Below, piece after piece: positions 8,519 to 17,190 of a DNA stretch of 64,000 nucleotides. The translations under genes and the position numbers were made by a program. The notes beneath the pieces were generated by a model. The model was not told the DNA's origin. It did not search any database and worked only from the letters and a program-made list of their open reading frames with translations. Source of the stretch: Streptosporangiales bacterium (GTDB lineage: Bacteria > Actinomycetota > Actinomycetes > Streptosporangiales > WHSR01). The stretch's first letter is position 1. Each line of letters starts with the position of its first letter. Location: contig WHSR01000005.1 of assembly GCA_009379995.1 (NCBI GenBank), positions 1 through 64,000 of the forward strand, in the 5' to 3' direction.

Positions 8519-9061
8519 CTACTTCGTGTCCTTGCCCTTGACCTGTCTGGCGTGCTCGCGGGCCTGCCGACCGGTCGTCTTGGCCGCCCCGGCTGCGGTT
8601 TGTTTGACGTTCTCGGCCGCCTGCTGCGCCGCCGTCTTGGTCTCGCCGGAAATCCGCTGCGCCGACTCGGTGGCCGCCTGCTTCACGGGCTCCGCCGCAT
8701 CGGTCGTGCGGTCTACCAACACCTGCCCGGCCCTGCGTTCGCCCGCCGAGGTAGGCAGAAGCGAGGCGGCCAGCAACCCGCCACCAAAGACGATCAGTCC
8801 TACCGTCAGCGGATTGCCCTGGGTTTGGCGGAGGGCCTGATCCGGGGCCGTCTTGACCGCTGACACCGTTTCTCCCGCGCCTTGCCGGGGCGAGCCCATC
8901 ATCCGCTCCCGGAGGTTGCGCCCGGTCCGCCCGACCCGCTGGAGGCGGCTCCGAACGATCCGGCGTGGGCTGGTGCGCTCGGCCAGGCGGTCGACGTCGT
9001 CGGCCAGCTCGGCTCGGGTGTCCTCGATATCGGTTCTTATCTCGTCGGGTGTCGCATCCAT
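8519..9061 (-). CDS. DUF3618 domain protein, membrane-anchored
   Basis: A 180-residue protein. Residues 1-50 are the DUF3618 motif (D-E-I-R-T-D-I-E-D-T-R-A-E-L-A-D-D-V-D-R-L). A single transmembrane helix (L-T-V-G-L-I-V-F-G-G-G-L-L-A-A-S-L-L) lies near residue 95, and then comes a long Ala/Gln/Lys/Thr-rich coiled-coil-like tail resembling late-embryogenesis-abundant repeats. The function is not established. The ATG at 9061 has a GGAGG eight bases before it and overlaps the 3' end of the holin-X-like gene by 25 bases, a sign of translational coupling. DUF3618 genes commonly neighbour holin-X and YihY genes in actinobacteria, as here. Confidence 0.85.
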   Translation of the reverse strand: MDATPDEIRTDIEDTRAELADDVDRLAERTSPRRIVRSRLQRVGRTGRNLRERMMGSPRQGAGETVSAVKTAPDQALRQTQGNPLTVGLIVFGGGLLAASLLPTSAGERRAGQVLVDRTTDAAEPVKQAATESAQRISGETKTAAQQAAENVKQTAAGAAKTTGRQAREHARQVKGKDTK

Positions 9062-9489
9062 CGCGCGTCCTCCTTCAAAGTCTCCACGGTCTGCTGCGGT
9101 ACCGGTGAGACTCCGCGTAGGCGGGCCCGGCCAATGGCGAACAGCACCACCCCGACGACCGCCCACCCTCCGGTGATCGCCAGCGCCGCCCAGCCGAGGC
9201 CGACCAGCGTCGCCAGCGCGAACACGGCGGCAAGCGACGCGAACAGCGCGACCATGTAGCCGGCGAATCCGGCACCGCCGAGCATCCCGGCCGCCTTGCC
9301 CGCCTTCGCCGCCTCGACCCGGAACTCGGTCTTGGCCAGTTCGAACTCCTGGCGGAACAGCTTCTGCACGTCAGCGGTTACCTCGCCCACGAGCTGACCC
9401 AGCGAAGCCTCCTGTTGTTGGGGAGCCCCTTGTTGGGAAGCCCGGTCGGCCGCCCGGTCCGTGCTCGGATCGGTGTTGGGATCCGGCAT
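9037..9489 (-). CDS. Phage-holin superfamily III-like (DUF1469/holin-X) membrane protein
   Basis: A 150-residue protein with a polar Gln/Asp-rich N-terminus, an amphipathic helix (V-Q-K-L-F-R-Q-E-F-E-L-A-K-T-E) and two adjacent transmembrane helices (about residues 70-95 and 100-125). This is the layout of the actinobacterial Holin-X/DUF1469 family. Despite the name there is no phage context. The family is thought to act at the membrane, perhaps in envelope stress; this is inference. It sits one base after the gene upstream and overlaps DUF3618 downstream by 25 bases. Confidence 0.82.
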   Translation of the reverse strand: MPDPNTDPSTDRAADRASQQGAPQQQEASLGQLVGEVTADVQKLFRQEFELAKTEFRVEAAKAGKAAGMLGGAGFAGYMVALFASLAAVFALATLVGLGWAALAITGGWAVVGVVLFAIGRARLRGVSPVPQQTVETLKEDARWMRHPTR

Positions 9490-9490
9490 G

Positions 9491-10030
9491 TCAGCTCACC
9501 TCACCCTCGACCCACCCCGCCGCCGGCTCGGGCTGCCGGGACTGCGCGGCCGTGGCCTTGACCAGCCGGCCAACGACAAACCCAGCCAGCGCCGCCCCAG
9601 CCAAGAAGGTCCCGGGCCGGCGACGCCCGAACTCCTGGATCTCTTCGACCAGACCTCCGACGCCGCGCCCGTCCAGGTAGTCGGCCGCCCGGCGCCCCCC
9701 GTCGGCGACCTGGTACACCACGTCACGTACCGGCGAATCCGGCTTCGCCGACTCCGCCATGGAGGTGAGTTCCTCGGTCCAGTGACGCAAATTGGCGCAG
9801 AAACGACGCGTCTGGGACTGCGTCTCGTGACCGAGGCGCTCACGCACCTGATCCACGACGTGGCGAGCCTGCGCCGCCGCCTCACCCCCAACCTCACCGG
9901 CCTGTTCCCTGGCGCTTCCCGCCACCTCGCCGGTGGCCGCGCCCACCCCTCCGGCCGTCGCGGGCGCTTCCCCCTGGTCTACCTGCCCGCCCTCCGGCCC
10001 CGGCCGTGTCGTCGAATCCTTCGGACCCAT
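9491..10030 (-). CDS. Uncharacterised protein, first gene of the DUF3618/holin-X/YihY operon
   Basis: About 179 residues. A low-complexity Gly/Ala/Glu-rich N-terminus is followed by an amphipathic helical stretch (A-R-H-V-V-D-Q-V-R-E-R-L-G) and a D-V-V-Y-Q-V-A-D-G-G-R-R-A-A-D-Y-L block. One hydrophobic helix near the C-terminus (G-T-F-L-A-G-A-A-L-A-G-F-V-V-G-R-L) looks like a single membrane anchor. I do not recognise a named domain, but similar proteins sit at this place in other actinobacterial stress operons. GTG at 10033 (five bases after GGAGG) and ATG at 10030 (eight bases) are both possible starts. The next gene starts one base after the stop. Confidence 0.75.
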   Translation of the reverse strand: MGPKDSTTRPGPEGGQVDQGEAPATAGGVGAATGEVAGSAREQAGEVGGEAAAQARHVVDQVRERLGHETQSQTRRFCANLRHWTEELTSMAESAKPDSPVRDVVYQVADGGRRAADYLDGRGVGGLVEEIQEFGRRRPGTFLAGAALAGFVVGRLVKATAAQSRQPEPAAGWVEGEVS

Positions 10031-10077
10031 CACCGGTGCCTCCTCAGCACTGTTGGTTCAGATGACACCAGCCGCCT

Positions 10078-10102
10078 CTACCCAGCAAGAACAGACCCAT
10101 TC
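10078..10102 (-). promoter_or_regulatory. Candidate stress-sigma (sigma-B/F type) promoter
   Basis: On the minus strand GAAT (10102-10099) and GGGTAG (10083-10078) are 15 bases apart, which fits the actinobacterial sigma-B/sigma-F pattern G-n-n-T, 14-16 bases, GGGTA. It lies about 48 bases ahead of the first gene of the DUF3618/holin-X/YihY operon. A short hairpin (TCACC with GGTGA, about 10101-10117) overlaps its upstream edge. Pattern match only. Confidence 0.35.
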
Positions 10103-10243
10103 ACCCCAAAAAGGTGATGTTTCCCTGGCGGGAGCGCTACCGACCGATCGGCAGGCGAGCCGCGTCGACCATCGAGCGGACTCGCGTCGTGACCTGGGAT
10201 CGGCCGCGTGCGGGCAGCGCTCGGCGACGTTCTCGAGTAGCGG

Positions 10244-10447
10244 CTAATCCCCGCGTAGGCCGTGCGCGTACTGGGCCCTGAGCTTCTCCCGCAGCTCGTC
10301 CGGCGACGTGGCCTGCACCAGCCGGCCGCCCAAAACGGCCCACCACCGACCCGAGCCGCCCCGGCCGACCCGCCAGCCCGGGAAGTCGTCCCGCAGGTCC
10401 CGCTGCAGCCGTTCCAACGCCGAGATCGTCCTCTCGTCTCCAGCCAT
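10244..10447 (-). CDS. Small conserved actinobacterial protein of unknown function
   Basis: A 67-residue protein starting M-A-G-D-E-R-T-I-S-A-L-E-R-L-Q-R-D. A tryptophan-containing core (P-G-W-R-V, R-W-W-A-V-L) follows, and the C-terminal helix is S-P-D-E-L-R-E-K-L. The pattern recalls many short actinobacterial hypothetical proteins whose role is unknown. The ATG at 10447 is preferred over upstream codons because the similarity begins there. It is divergent from the acetyl-CoA-synthetase-like gene, whose start is 84 bases away. Confidence 0.6.
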   Translation of the reverse strand: MAGDERTISALERLQRDLRDDFPGWRVGRGGSGRWWAVLGGRLVQATSPDELREKLRAQYAHGLRGD

Positions 10448-10531
10448 CGCCGCGACGGTAGCGCAAAAGCACGCCGACGATGGAAGCACTGCCGGATCAC
10501 GGCAGATGTCCCGTTTAGGGCCGAGTCATTT

Positions 10532-12025
10532 ATGTTTGATCGGATGAACGCCTCCAGGTGCCTCGCACGGTGGGCGGACGTGGCCGGCGAGCTCGAGTGG
10601 GCGACGCAGTGGACGTCCCTGTACGAGCCCGAAGGATGGTCCGGCCACTGGTTCGTGGGCGGCCAGCTCAACATCGCTGTCAACTGCGTGGACCGGCATG
10701 TTCGGGCGGGGCGCGGCGACCAGCCCGCCATCGTGTGGGAGGGCGAACCGGGGGACCGCCGGGTACTGAGCTACGCCAAACTGAACGACGAGGTGCTCGT
10801 GTTCGCCGCGGCGTTGCGGAGGACCGGCGTCGTCACCGGGGACCGGGTGGCGCTGCACCTGGGGTGGCTGCCGGAGACAGTGGTGGCGATGCTCGCCTGT
10901 GCCCGGATCGGCGCGGTGCCCACCGTGCTCGGGGTGGAGCTGCCCACCGAGACGCTCGCCGCGCGGCTCGCCGACCTGCGCCCGAAGGTCCTGGTGACCC
11001 AGGACGGCGCCTGGCACGGCGGCACCATCCTGCCGCTGAAGGCCCGGGTGGACGACGCGGCCGAATCCGGCCACGTCCCCCTCACCGTCGTGGTCCAGCG
11101 CACCGGGACATTGGTGGGCTGGCAGAAAAAGGACCAGTGGCTGTACGAGTTCCTCGCCGCACCGGGCCCGGACGGGACCGAGGGCGGTCCGCTCCCGACG
11201 GCTCTGGACGCCGGGCACGTCGCCGCCACCATGTTCGATGACCGGCACGGGGAAACGCTCGCGATGTGGTACGGCGCCGCCGCGCTGCTGGCATCCGCGG
11301 CCACCGTGCACCGTCACGGGCTGTCGAGTGGCGGGGTCTTCTGGTGCGCGATGGACATCGCCCGGCCCGATACCCAGATCCACGGCATCTACGGGCCGCT
11401 GGCGTGCGGCGACACCGCCGTCATGTACGAGGGCCTGCCGCAGGTACCTACCCGGGGCCGGGCCTGGGAACTGGTGCAGCGGTACGGCGTGGGCACCCTG
11501 GTGACCGTGCCCTCGACGCTGCGCCAGCTACGCGGCCCGTTCCTGCGACACCTGGTCCGGCGGGCGGCGGCGCCGCTGCGGCGGGTGGTGATCGTTGGGT
11601 CGGTCGAAGAGGACCTCGTCGAATGGCTGCGACAGGAGGTCGGCGAGGACCGGATCTCCGTCGACATCGCCTGGGGACAGGCCGAGACCGGCGGCATCGC
11701 CCTGCTGGGCGAGCCCGTGGACCCCGACCGGCTGCCGGATCCCGGCTTCGCCGTCGTCGACGAGGCGGGTGAAGAACAATCCGACGGGGGCCCCGGTGAG
11801 CTGGTCATCACCCGCCCATGGGCGGGCCTCGCCGGCGGGTTCGAGGGCGCCGGCGCCGACGCCGCGGCGGCGGCACGGGGGCGGCTGGGCGATGGTTACT
11901 ACTGCACCGGAGAGGCCGCGCGCCGCGGTCCCGACGGCCGGCTGGAGGTCCTGGGCCACCCGAACGCGTCCAAGGTCACCCGGCCGGCTGCTCAGGAGGA
12001 GGCTTCCTCGCCCGGGACGGCATGA
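10532..12025 (+). CDS. Acetyl-CoA-synthetase-like protein, probably inactive
   Basis: A 497-residue relative of acetyl-CoA synthetase (normally about 650). The N-terminal ACS region is clear (L-N-I-A-V-N-C-V-D-R-H then Y-A-K-L-N-D-E-V), as are the late blocks I-Y-G-P-L-A-C-G and W-G-Q-A-E-T-G-G (A5-like). The phosphate-binding A3 loop (normally S-G-S/T-T-G-x-P-K-G) is missing: the stretch reads D-D-R-H-G-E-T-L-A-M-W-Y. The A7 block reads T-G-E instead of T-G-D. The whole C-terminal subdomain with the catalytic lysine is absent, the protein ending soon after L-G-H-P-N-A-S-K. It should therefore not adenylate acetate, though it may still bind a nucleotide or acyl group. The last 50 bases overlap the convergent LigD gene. 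The frame is intact, so purifying selection may still act. Confidence 0.75.
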   Translation: MFDRMNASRCLARWADVAGELEWATQWTSLYEPEGWSGHWFVGGQLNIAVNCVDRHVRAGRGDQPAIVWEGEPGDRRVLSYAKLNDEVLVFAAALRRTGVVTGDRVALHLGWLPETVVAMLACARIGAVPTVLGVELPTETLAARLADLRPKVLVTQDGAWHGGTILPLKARVDDAAESGHVPLTVVVQRTGTLVGWQKKDQWLYEFLAAPGPDGTEGGPLPTALDAGHVAATMFDDRHGETLAMWYGAAALLASAATVHRHGLSSGGVFWCAMDIARPDTQIHGIYGPLACGDTAVMYEGLPQVPTRGRAWELVQRYGVGTLVTVPSTLRQLRGPFLRHLVRRAAAPLRRVVIVGSVEEDLVEWLRQEVGEDRISVDIAWGQAETGGIALLGEPVDPDRLPDPGFAVVDEAGEEQSDGGPGELVITRPWAGLAGGFEGAGADAAAAARGRLGDGYYCTGEAARRGPDGRLEVLGHPNASKVTRPAAQEEASSPGTA

Positions 12026-13046
12026 CCCGCATCGGCTCGCCCGGCATCTTCGGGAAGTCGGGTGGATAGGGCAGGTCGCCGAGCCCACGGTCCCGCTCGT
12101 CGCGATCCGCCATCTCGATCAGCGGCTCGAGCGAGAACTGCCGCTCCTCCAGGCCGGCGTGCACGTCTCCCAGCGCGGCGAACCGACCGGGAAGCGTCGC
12201 CACGTCGAAGTCCTCCGGCCGGATGTCCGCGACCTCGTCCCAGGTAACGGGGGTCGAAACCGTCGCGCGGGCGCTGGGACGCACCGAGTACGCGGAGGCG
12301 ATGGTGCGGTCGCGCGCCATCTGGTTGTAGTCGATGAAGATCCTCTGTCCGCGTTCCTCGCGCCACCAGCTGATCGTCACCTGGTCGGGCATGCGCCTTT
12401 CCATCTCGCGCCCGAGGGCGATGAGGGCCCGCCGTACCTCCGTGAAGGTCCACCGCGGCTCGATCGGGACGTACACGTGCAGGCCGCGCCCCCCCGACGT
12501 CTTCGGGTAACCCTCCAGGCCCAGTTCGGTGAGCAGCGCGCGCAGCTCGAAGGCGACCCGCGCGGCGTCCGGGAAGTCCGTGCCGGGCTGCGGGTCGAGA
12601 TCGATGCGCATCTGGTCGGGGCGATCCGGGTCCCGCCGCGTCACCGGCCACGGGTGGAACGTCAGGGTCCCGAGGTTGACGGCCCAGACCACCACCGCGA
12701 GCTCGGTCGGGCACACCTCGTCGGCGTGCCGACCGCTCGGGAAAGTGATCTGCGCGGTCTGCACCCACGCCGGCGCTCCCTTGGGGACGCGCTTCTGATA
12801 GAAGGCGTCGCCTCGGTTGTCCTGGCGGGTGGACAACCTCGCACCCTCGAAGACGCCGGCCGGCCAGCGCTCGAGCGTGGTCGGCCGATCCCGCAGCGCA
12901 CCGAGGATTCCCTGGCCGACGGCGAGGAAGTACTGCACGATATCGGCCTTCGTCAGGCCGCGGGCAGAGAAGTACACCTTGTCGGGGTTGGTGACCTTGA
13001 CGGTCCGCCCTCCGACCTGGAACTCGACGTACGGTGACGACGACAC
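11976..13046 (-). CDS. ligD: Non-homologous DNA end-joining polymerase, LigD PolDom type
   Basis: A 356-residue stand-alone polymerase/primase domain of LigD (AEP superfamily), which fills gaps at broken DNA ends in Ku-dependent end joining. Seen are [11 protein letters not shown] near the start, the catalytic D-x-D (M-R-I-D-L-D-P-Q) and the [12 protein letters not shown] nucleotide-binding strand. Neither a ligase nor a nuclease domain is present, so a separate ATP ligase is expected elsewhere. The GTG at 13046 matches the start of homology; it is divergent from msrB with a 43-base gap. Its 3' end overlaps the acetyl-CoA-synthetase-like gene by 50 bases. Symbol given by domain only. Confidence 0.88.
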   Translation of the reverse strand: MSSSPYVEFQVGGRTVKVTNPDKVYFSARGLTKADIVQYFLAVGQGILGALRDRPTTLERWPAGVFEGARLSTRQDNRGDAFYQKRVPKGAPAWVQTAQITFPSGRHADEVCPTELAVVVWAVNLGTLTFHPWPVTRRDPDRPDQMRIDLDPQPGTDFPDAARVAFELRALLTELGLEGYPKTSGGRGLHVYVPIEPRWTFTEVRRALIALGREMERRMPDQVTISWWREERGQRIFIDYNQMARDRTIASAYSVRPSARATVSTPVTWDEVADIRPEDFDVATLPGRFAALGDVHAGLEERQFSLEPLIEMADRDERDRGLGDLPYPPDFPKMPGEPMRVMPSRARKPPPEQPAG

Positions 13047-13089
13047 TCTCGAACCGTACCCCGTCGAGGTGAGGCGTAGCCTCGTGGGC

Positions 13090-13494
13090 ATGGACACGGA
13101 CCACAGGACAGAGCAGGAGTGGCGGGCGAAGTTGAGCCCAGAGGAGTACCACGTGCTCCGCGAGGCGGGCACGGAGCCGGCCTGGTCGGGCGAGTACGTC
13201 GACACGAAGACGCCCGGCGTGTACCGGTGCCGGGCATGCGGAGCCGAGCTGTTCCGCTCGGCGACCAAGTTCGACTCGCACAGCGGATGGCCCAGCTTCT
13301 ACCAGCCGACGTCGGACGACGCGGTGGTCCTGCACGAGGATCGTTCGTACGGCATGGTCCGCACCGAGGTTCGATGCGCCAACTGCGACTCCCATCTCGG
13401 GCACATCTTCCCCGACGCGCCGCAGACCCCGACCGGTGACCGGTACTGCATGAACTCTCTTGCTCTGAGACTCGACCCGGCGGAGCAGGAATGA
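13090..13494 (+). CDS. msrB: Peptide-methionine (R)-S-oxide reductase
   Basis: A 134-residue MsrB, which reduces the R form of methionine sulfoxide in proteins. The zinc-binding pairs C47-x2-C50 (C-R-A-C) and C96-x2-C99 (C-A-N-C) are intact, G-W-P-S-F is present and the catalytic cysteine is C120 in R-Y-C-M-N-S. A likely cytoplasmic enzyme with no signal peptide. ATG 13090 chosen; a GTG two codons earlier is possible. Its last codons overlap the next ATG as ATGA, so the cupin gene is translationally coupled to it. Confidence 0.93.
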   Translation: MDTDHRTEQEWRAKLSPEEYHVLREAGTEPAWSGEYVDTKTPGVYRCRACGAELFRSATKFDSHSGWPSFYQPTSDDAVVLHEDRSYGMVRTEVRCANCDSHLGHIFPDAPQTPTGDRYCMNSLALRLDPAEQE

Positions 13495-13889
13495 CCGATC
13501 GCTTGAGACTGATCCGGTCCGCGGAGCTGTCCAGCAGCACCGCCCAGACCGCGGGGATGCAGCGGTCGGCGGCAATCTCGGGTGACCTGGTCGGCGCCAA
13601 GTCGATCTGGATGGGACGCAACGTGATGGCACCGGCCACCAAGTCGGCGGACCACCACCACGGCCACTCCGAGACCGGCATCTACGTGGTGTCCGGCGCT
13701 CCGGCGTTCGTCTTCCGGGACCCAGACTCCGGCGAAGAGCTACGACTCGAGGCGCAGCCCGGCGACTACATCTGGGTGCCGCCGTACGTGCCGCACCGGG
13801 AGGAGAACCCCTCCCCGGACACCGAGGCGGTCGTGGTGCTCGCCCGCTCCACCCAGGAGGCGATCGTCGTCAACCTCGACGGGCTCTGA
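13491..13889 (+). CDS. Cupin-domain protein coupled to msrB
   Basis: A 132-residue single-domain cupin. Metal-binding pattern: [15 protein letters not shown] for the first motif and [13 protein letters not shown] for the second. Such small cupins bind a divalent metal and may be dioxygenases, isomerases or sensors; the substrate is not readable. Start and msrB stop share ATGA. Coupling to an oxidised-methionine repair gene suggests a redox or stress role, by inference only. Confidence 0.85.
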   Translation: MTDRLRLIRSAELSSSTAQTAGMQRSAAISGDLVGAKSIWMGRNVMAPATKSADHHHGHSETGIYVVSGAPAFVFRDPDSGEELRLEAQPGDYIWVPPYVPHREENPSPDTEAVVVLARSTQEAIVVNLDGL

Positions 13890-13890
13890 C

Positions 13891-13912
13891 CCCCGGCGGG
13901 GCCCCGCCGGGG
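13891..13912 (+). terminator. GC-rich perfect palindrome after the cupin gene
   Basis: CCCCGGCGGGG is followed at once by its reverse complement, 22 bp with no loop base, directly behind the cupin stop codon. No U-tract follows, so termination is inferred from position. It abuts palindrome family B copy 1. Confidence 0.45.
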
Positions 13913-13985
13913 CCCTCGCCGAGATCTATGTTGCAGGGGGCCAAAACTGGACAAAAGGTCCCCACAACATAGATCTGGGCGAGGG
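13913..13985. repeat. Intergenic palindrome family B, copy 1
   Basis: Outer arms CCCTCGCC (13913-13920) and GGCGAGGG (13978-13985) enclose AGATCTATGTTG (13922-13933) and its reverse complement CAACATAGATCT (13965-13976). Inside is a further GGGGG/CCCC pair around an A-rich centre with two AAAA-like runs. It fills the gap between the convergent cupin and hemQ genes. A second copy lies at 30626-30694. Confidence 0.88.
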
Positions 13986-13987
13986 GG

Positions 13988-14677
13988 TCACGGCAGGGCG
14001 GCGACCAGCTCGGTGACGGGTCTGCGGGAACCGGTGTAGAACGGGATCTCCACCCGGGTGTGCCGGCGGGCCTGGGCCCCGCGGAGGTGGCGCATCAGGT
14101 CGACGATGCGGTACAGCTCGTCGGCCTCGAAGGCGAGCATCCACTCGTAGTCGCCCAGCGCGAACGCGGACACCGTGTTGGCCCGGACGTCGGGGAAGTC
14201 CCGGGCCATCATCCCGTGCTCGGCGAGCATGTCCCGCCGCTCCTTCGGGTCGAGCAGGTACCACTCGTACGTACGAACGAACGGGTACACGCAGACGTAC
14301 GCCCGCGGCTCCTCCTCGGCAAGGAACGCCGGGATGTGTCCCTTGTTGAACTCCGCCGGTCGGTGCAGGCCCATCGCCGACCACACCGGCTCGCTCGCCC
14401 GCCCGAGCGCGGTACGGCGGAAGCGGGCGTAGACCTCCTGGAGGTCGTCGGGGCTCGGCGCTATCCACCAGAACATGTAGTCGGCGTCCGCACGGAAGCC
14501 CGCGACGGAATAGCAGCCCCGGGTGGTGACGTCCTTCGCCGCCACCTGCCCCAGCAGCGCCTCGACCTCGGCGGCCAGCGCACCCCTGTCGGCCTCCAGC
14601 TGATCACGTACCCGGAAGACCGACCACATCGTGTAGCGAATCAGCTCGTTCAGCTCGCGGGCCCGGTGCTTCGGCAT
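13988..14677 (-). CDS. hemQ: Coproheme decarboxylase (HemQ/ChdC, chlorite-dismutase family)
   Basis: A 229-residue chlorite-dismutase-fold protein that converts Fe-coproporphyrin III to heme b in the coproporphyrin-dependent pathway of Gram-positive bacteria. Visible family blocks are [13 protein letters not shown] at the start, [10 protein letters not shown] in the middle, and the stretch following D-F-P-D-V-R-A-N-T. The neighbour upstream is the protoporphyrinogen/coproporphyrinogen oxidase gene, which overlaps it by 74 bases; hemE lies 6 kb away. The stop is two bases from palindrome B copy 1. Confidence 0.93.
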   Translation of the reverse strand: MPKHRARELNELIRYTMWSVFRVRDQLEADRGALAAEVEALLGQVAAKDVTTRGCYSVAGFRADADYMFWWIAPSPDDLQEVYARFRRTALGRASEPVWSAMGLHRPAEFNKGHIPAFLAEEEPRAYVCVYPFVRTYEWYLLDPKERRDMLAEHGMMARDFPDVRANTVSAFALGDYEWMLAFEADELYRIVDLMRHLRGAQARRHTRVEIPFYTGSRRPVTELVAALP

Positions 14678-16112
14678 GTCGCCATTGTCCCTCGGGGTCG
14701 AGGTGACCGAGCACCTGGGTCACGGCGCTCCGCGCGCTCGCGACACAGGCCGGTATGCCCAGGCCGTCGTAGGCGGCTCCGCACACCGCCAGCCCGGGCA
14801 CCGCAGCGACCGCGGAGCGGGCCCGCGAGACGCGGTCGAGATGCCCCACCGCGTACTGCGGCAGCGATCCCCCCCACCGCGTGACGCGACTGTCCACGGG
14901 CAGTTCCCGTACCGCCAGCGCCTGCGCAAGCTCCGTGACCGCAACCGCAGCCAACTCCTGGTCGGAGCGGTGCAGCGCCCCCTCCTCGCGGTAGGCGCCG
15001 ATGGAGCAGCGCACCACCACCGTCTGCGGGGCGTCGCGGGTCAGGTGCGGCCACTTGTTGGTGGAGAAGGTCACCGCCTTGATGGTCCGGCCGTCCACCG
15101 CCGGGACCAGATAGCCGCTGCCCGGGACGCCCGCGGGAAAGGCCGACCGGTTGTACGCCAGCGTGACGACCGCCACGCTGGCGTAGTCGATGGCGGCAAG
15201 CTCCGCGGCGGCACCCGGCACCTCGTCGGCGAGCAGCCGGCTCGCCGGGCGCGCCGGTACGGCGAGTACGACCGCATCGGCCTCGACGCTTTCCGGCGCC
15301 CTGGTTTCGCCCACGGTGAGCCGCCAGCCGCGCCCGGAGCTCCCCCCGGTTCGCCGCAGCTCACGCACCATGGCCGAGGTACGCACCCGCGCCCCGGACC
15401 CCGCCGCCACCGCGGGAGGCAGTGTGCCCAGGCCACCGGTCAGCGTGTTGAAAACCGGGCCGGCCGCCGCCGTCGAGGGTCTCTGCGCCTCCCTGGCGGC
15501 CAGCAGCAGCGAGCGGCCGGCGTGCGCGGCGGGCGCAAGGCCAGGCAGCGTGGCGTCCAGGGAAAGCATGTCGGCCCTGCCCGCGTATACGCCGCCCAAC
15601 AGCGGGTCGACGAGGCGGTCGACTACCTCGCGGCCGAGCCTCGCCCCGACGTAGCTGCCGACCGAGACGTCCCCCTCGATCGAGATCCGCGGCAGCAGCA
15701 GGTCGAGGGGCACCCGCGCGAGCCCTGCGTCGGACAGGATTCTGGCCCGAGCCAGCGCCGACAGGTCGGCGGGTACGCCCATGATCGTTCCGGCCGGCAG
15801 GGGGCGAAGTCTCCCCCTGGTCCACAGCGACGCCGACGTCGTGCCGGGTTCGGTGAGCTCGCCGGCCAGGCCCACGGCCCGGACGAGGTCACGGCCCTCC
15901 GGGCGGCGGACGAGAATCGCGTCCGCCCCCTCGTCGACCGGTATACCGGCGACCTCGGACACCTGCAGCTTGCCCCCGATCCGCGTCGACCCCTCGAGGA
16001 CCGTTACCTCGATCGCCTCGCCCGCGGCCCGACGCAGCAGCCACGCCGCGGCCAGCCCGGAGATGCCCGCGCCGACCACGGCCACGTGGGGCCTGTCCGC
16101 TCTTGCCTGCAT
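14604..16112 (-). CDS. hemY: Coproporphyrinogen/protoporphyrinogen oxidase (HemY type, CgoX)
   Basis: A 502-residue FAD flavoprotein. The N-terminal Rossmann motif is [15 protein letters not shown], the second FAD block is G-G-K-L-Q-V near residue 60, and the C-terminal FAD contact is [14 protein letters not shown]. In actinobacteria with HemQ this enzyme oxidises coproporphyrinogen III, so CgoX is the functional name. ATG 16112 matches the start of homology; it is divergent from a DUF4349 lipoprotein 67 bases away. The C-terminus extends about 24 codons into hemQ in another frame, beyond the last conserved helix; such a long overlap is unusual. Confidence 0.93.
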   Translation of the reverse strand: MQARADRPHVAVVGAGISGLAAAWLLRRAAGEAIEVTVLEGSTRIGGKLQVSEVAGIPVDEGADAILVRRPEGRDLVRAVGLAGELTEPGTTSASLWTRGRLRPLPAGTIMGVPADLSALARARILSDAGLARVPLDLLLPRISIEGDVSVGSYVGARLGREVVDRLVDPLLGGVYAGRADMLSLDATLPGLAPAAHAGRSLLLAAREAQRPSTAAAGPVFNTLTGGLGTLPPAVAAGSGARVRTSAMVRELRRTGGSSGRGWRLTVGETRAPESVEADAVVLAVPARPASRLLADEVPGAAAELAAIDYASVAVVTLAYNRSAFPAGVPGSGYLVPAVDGRTIKAVTFSTNKWPHLTRDAPQTVVVRCSIGAYREEGALHRSDQELAAVAVTELAQALAVRELPVDSRVTRWGGSLPQYAVGHLDRVSRARSAVAAVPGLAVCGAAYDGLGIPACVASARSAVTQVLGHLDPEGQWRHAEAPGPRAERADSLHDVVGLPGT

Positions 16113-16179
16113 GGTCCAACGATCCCAGATGGCGGAAAACTGGGGGGAACCGGGCGCTCGCCGGCTGCGTCCGAGGAGC

Positions 16180-17109
16180 ATGCAGACAACCGGAAGACGT
16201 GCCCTCGGCGGCATCGCGCTCGCGGCGGCCCTGCTTCTCAGCGGTTGCGGCGGCGGATCTGGCAGCACCGCGGAGCGGGCGGCGGACGAAGCGGCTTCGA
16301 AGGCCCAGCCCGGCGGCCCGGGAGGCGCCGCGGCGGCTCCGGACGCCGCCGGGCAGCAAAGCAAGGACCTCGGCGGCAGAGACGCCAAACCGGCGTCGCT
16401 GCCGCGCATCGCCCCCGAGGACCGCGCCATCGTCTACACCGCGGACCTGAGGGTTCGCGCACGCGACGTGCACGCGGCCGCCTCCCGGGCCGAGCAGATC
16501 GTCTCGGCGGCCGGTGGATACGTACACCGCGAGGACACCGCCACCGACCCGGACACCCGGGGCGGCGCGACCGCGATGCTGACGTTCAAGGTCCCGACCG
16601 ACGAGTACCGGCAGGTCCTCGGCGACCTGGGTTCGCGTCTCGGCACCCGCCTGCACGTCGAGCAACAGGCGGAGGACGTCACCGAGCAGGTAGCGGACGT
16701 GGACTCCCGGGTGCGCTCGGCCCAGGCGTCCCTGGACCGGATGCGACAGCTGCTGGCCGAGGCCAACACGATCGGCGAGGTCCTCAGCGTGGAACAGGAG
16801 ATCGCGACCCGCGAGGCGGAGCTGGAATCCTTGCAGGCGCGGCAGCGCGCGCTCGCCGACCAAACCCAGTACGCCACCGTGACCCTGGAACTCGTGGGCC
16901 CGGCCGCCCCGCGCAAGGAGCCGAGGGACACCGGCTTTCTCGTCGGCCTGGCCGGCGGATGGAAGGCGTTCGCGGGCACCGTCGGCTGGTTGCTGACCGC
17001 GCTGGGCGCCCTGCTGCCGTTCCTCGTGGCGTTCGGGATCCTCGGCTATGCCGGGTGGCGGGCCCGCGCCCTGATCCGGCGCCGCCGCACCGCCCCGCCG
17101 ACCGCATAG
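16180..17109 (+). CDS. DUF4349-domain lipoprotein
   Basis: A 309-residue exported protein. The signal peptide ends in a lipobox (L-L-L-S-G-C, Cys at about 23), followed by a Gly/Ala/Pro linker. The DUF4349 domain spans about residues 80-290, with the A-I-V-Y-T-A-D-L-R-V-R strand, V-P-T-D-E-Y-R-Q-V-L, and a coiled-coil region (S-R-V-R-S-A-Q-A-S-L-D-R-M-R and I-A-T-R-E-A-E-L-E-S-L). A C-terminal transmembrane helix and an Arg-rich tail follow, so both ends are membrane-attached. The role is unknown. AGGAG lies close to the ATG. Its stop is seven bases before palindrome A copy 3. Confidence 0.88.
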   Translation: MQTTGRRALGGIALAAALLLSGCGGGSGSTAERAADEAASKAQPGGPGGAAAAPDAAGQQSKDLGGRDAKPASLPRIAPEDRAIVYTADLRVRARDVHAAASRAEQIVSAAGGYVHREDTATDPDTRGGATAMLTFKVPTDEYRQVLGDLGSRLGTRLHVEQQAEDVTEQVADVDSRVRSAQASLDRMRQLLAEANTIGEVLSVEQEIATREAELESLQARQRALADQTQYATVTLELVGPAAPRKEPRDTGFLVGLAGGWKAFAGTVGWLLTALGALLPFLVAFGILGYAGWRARALIRRRRTAPPTA

Positions 17110-17116
17110 CCCCCTC

Positions 17117-17179
17117 TTGGTCGTGATCTTGCAGAAATTCAAATCGGGGCGATTTGAATTTCTGCAAGATCACGACCAA
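17117..17179. repeat. Intergenic palindrome family A, copy 3
   Basis: The most regular copy: perfect 30-bp arms (17117-17146 and 17150-17179) around a GGG loop, with core GTGATCTTGCAGAAATTC. It lies between convergent genes, seven bases after one stop and eleven bases from the other. Confidence 0.93.
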
Positions 17180-17190
17180 GCATCAGAGGA

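Noticed and set aside
9037..9489. Prophage remnant because of the holin-like gene
   Set aside because: The holin-X/DUF1469 family is chromosomal in actinobacteria; no phage structural, lysis or integrase gene lies near.
12953..13681. Minus-strand frame over msrB and the cupin gene
   Set aside because: Both plus-strand genes have complete catalytic motifs; the opposite frame has none.
17117..17179. Palindrome A as the terminal inverted repeats of a MITE
   Set aside because: Not excluded as mobile, but no target-site duplication is seen around copies 1, 3 or 7 and the centre is only 3-17 bases, too short for a usual MITE.
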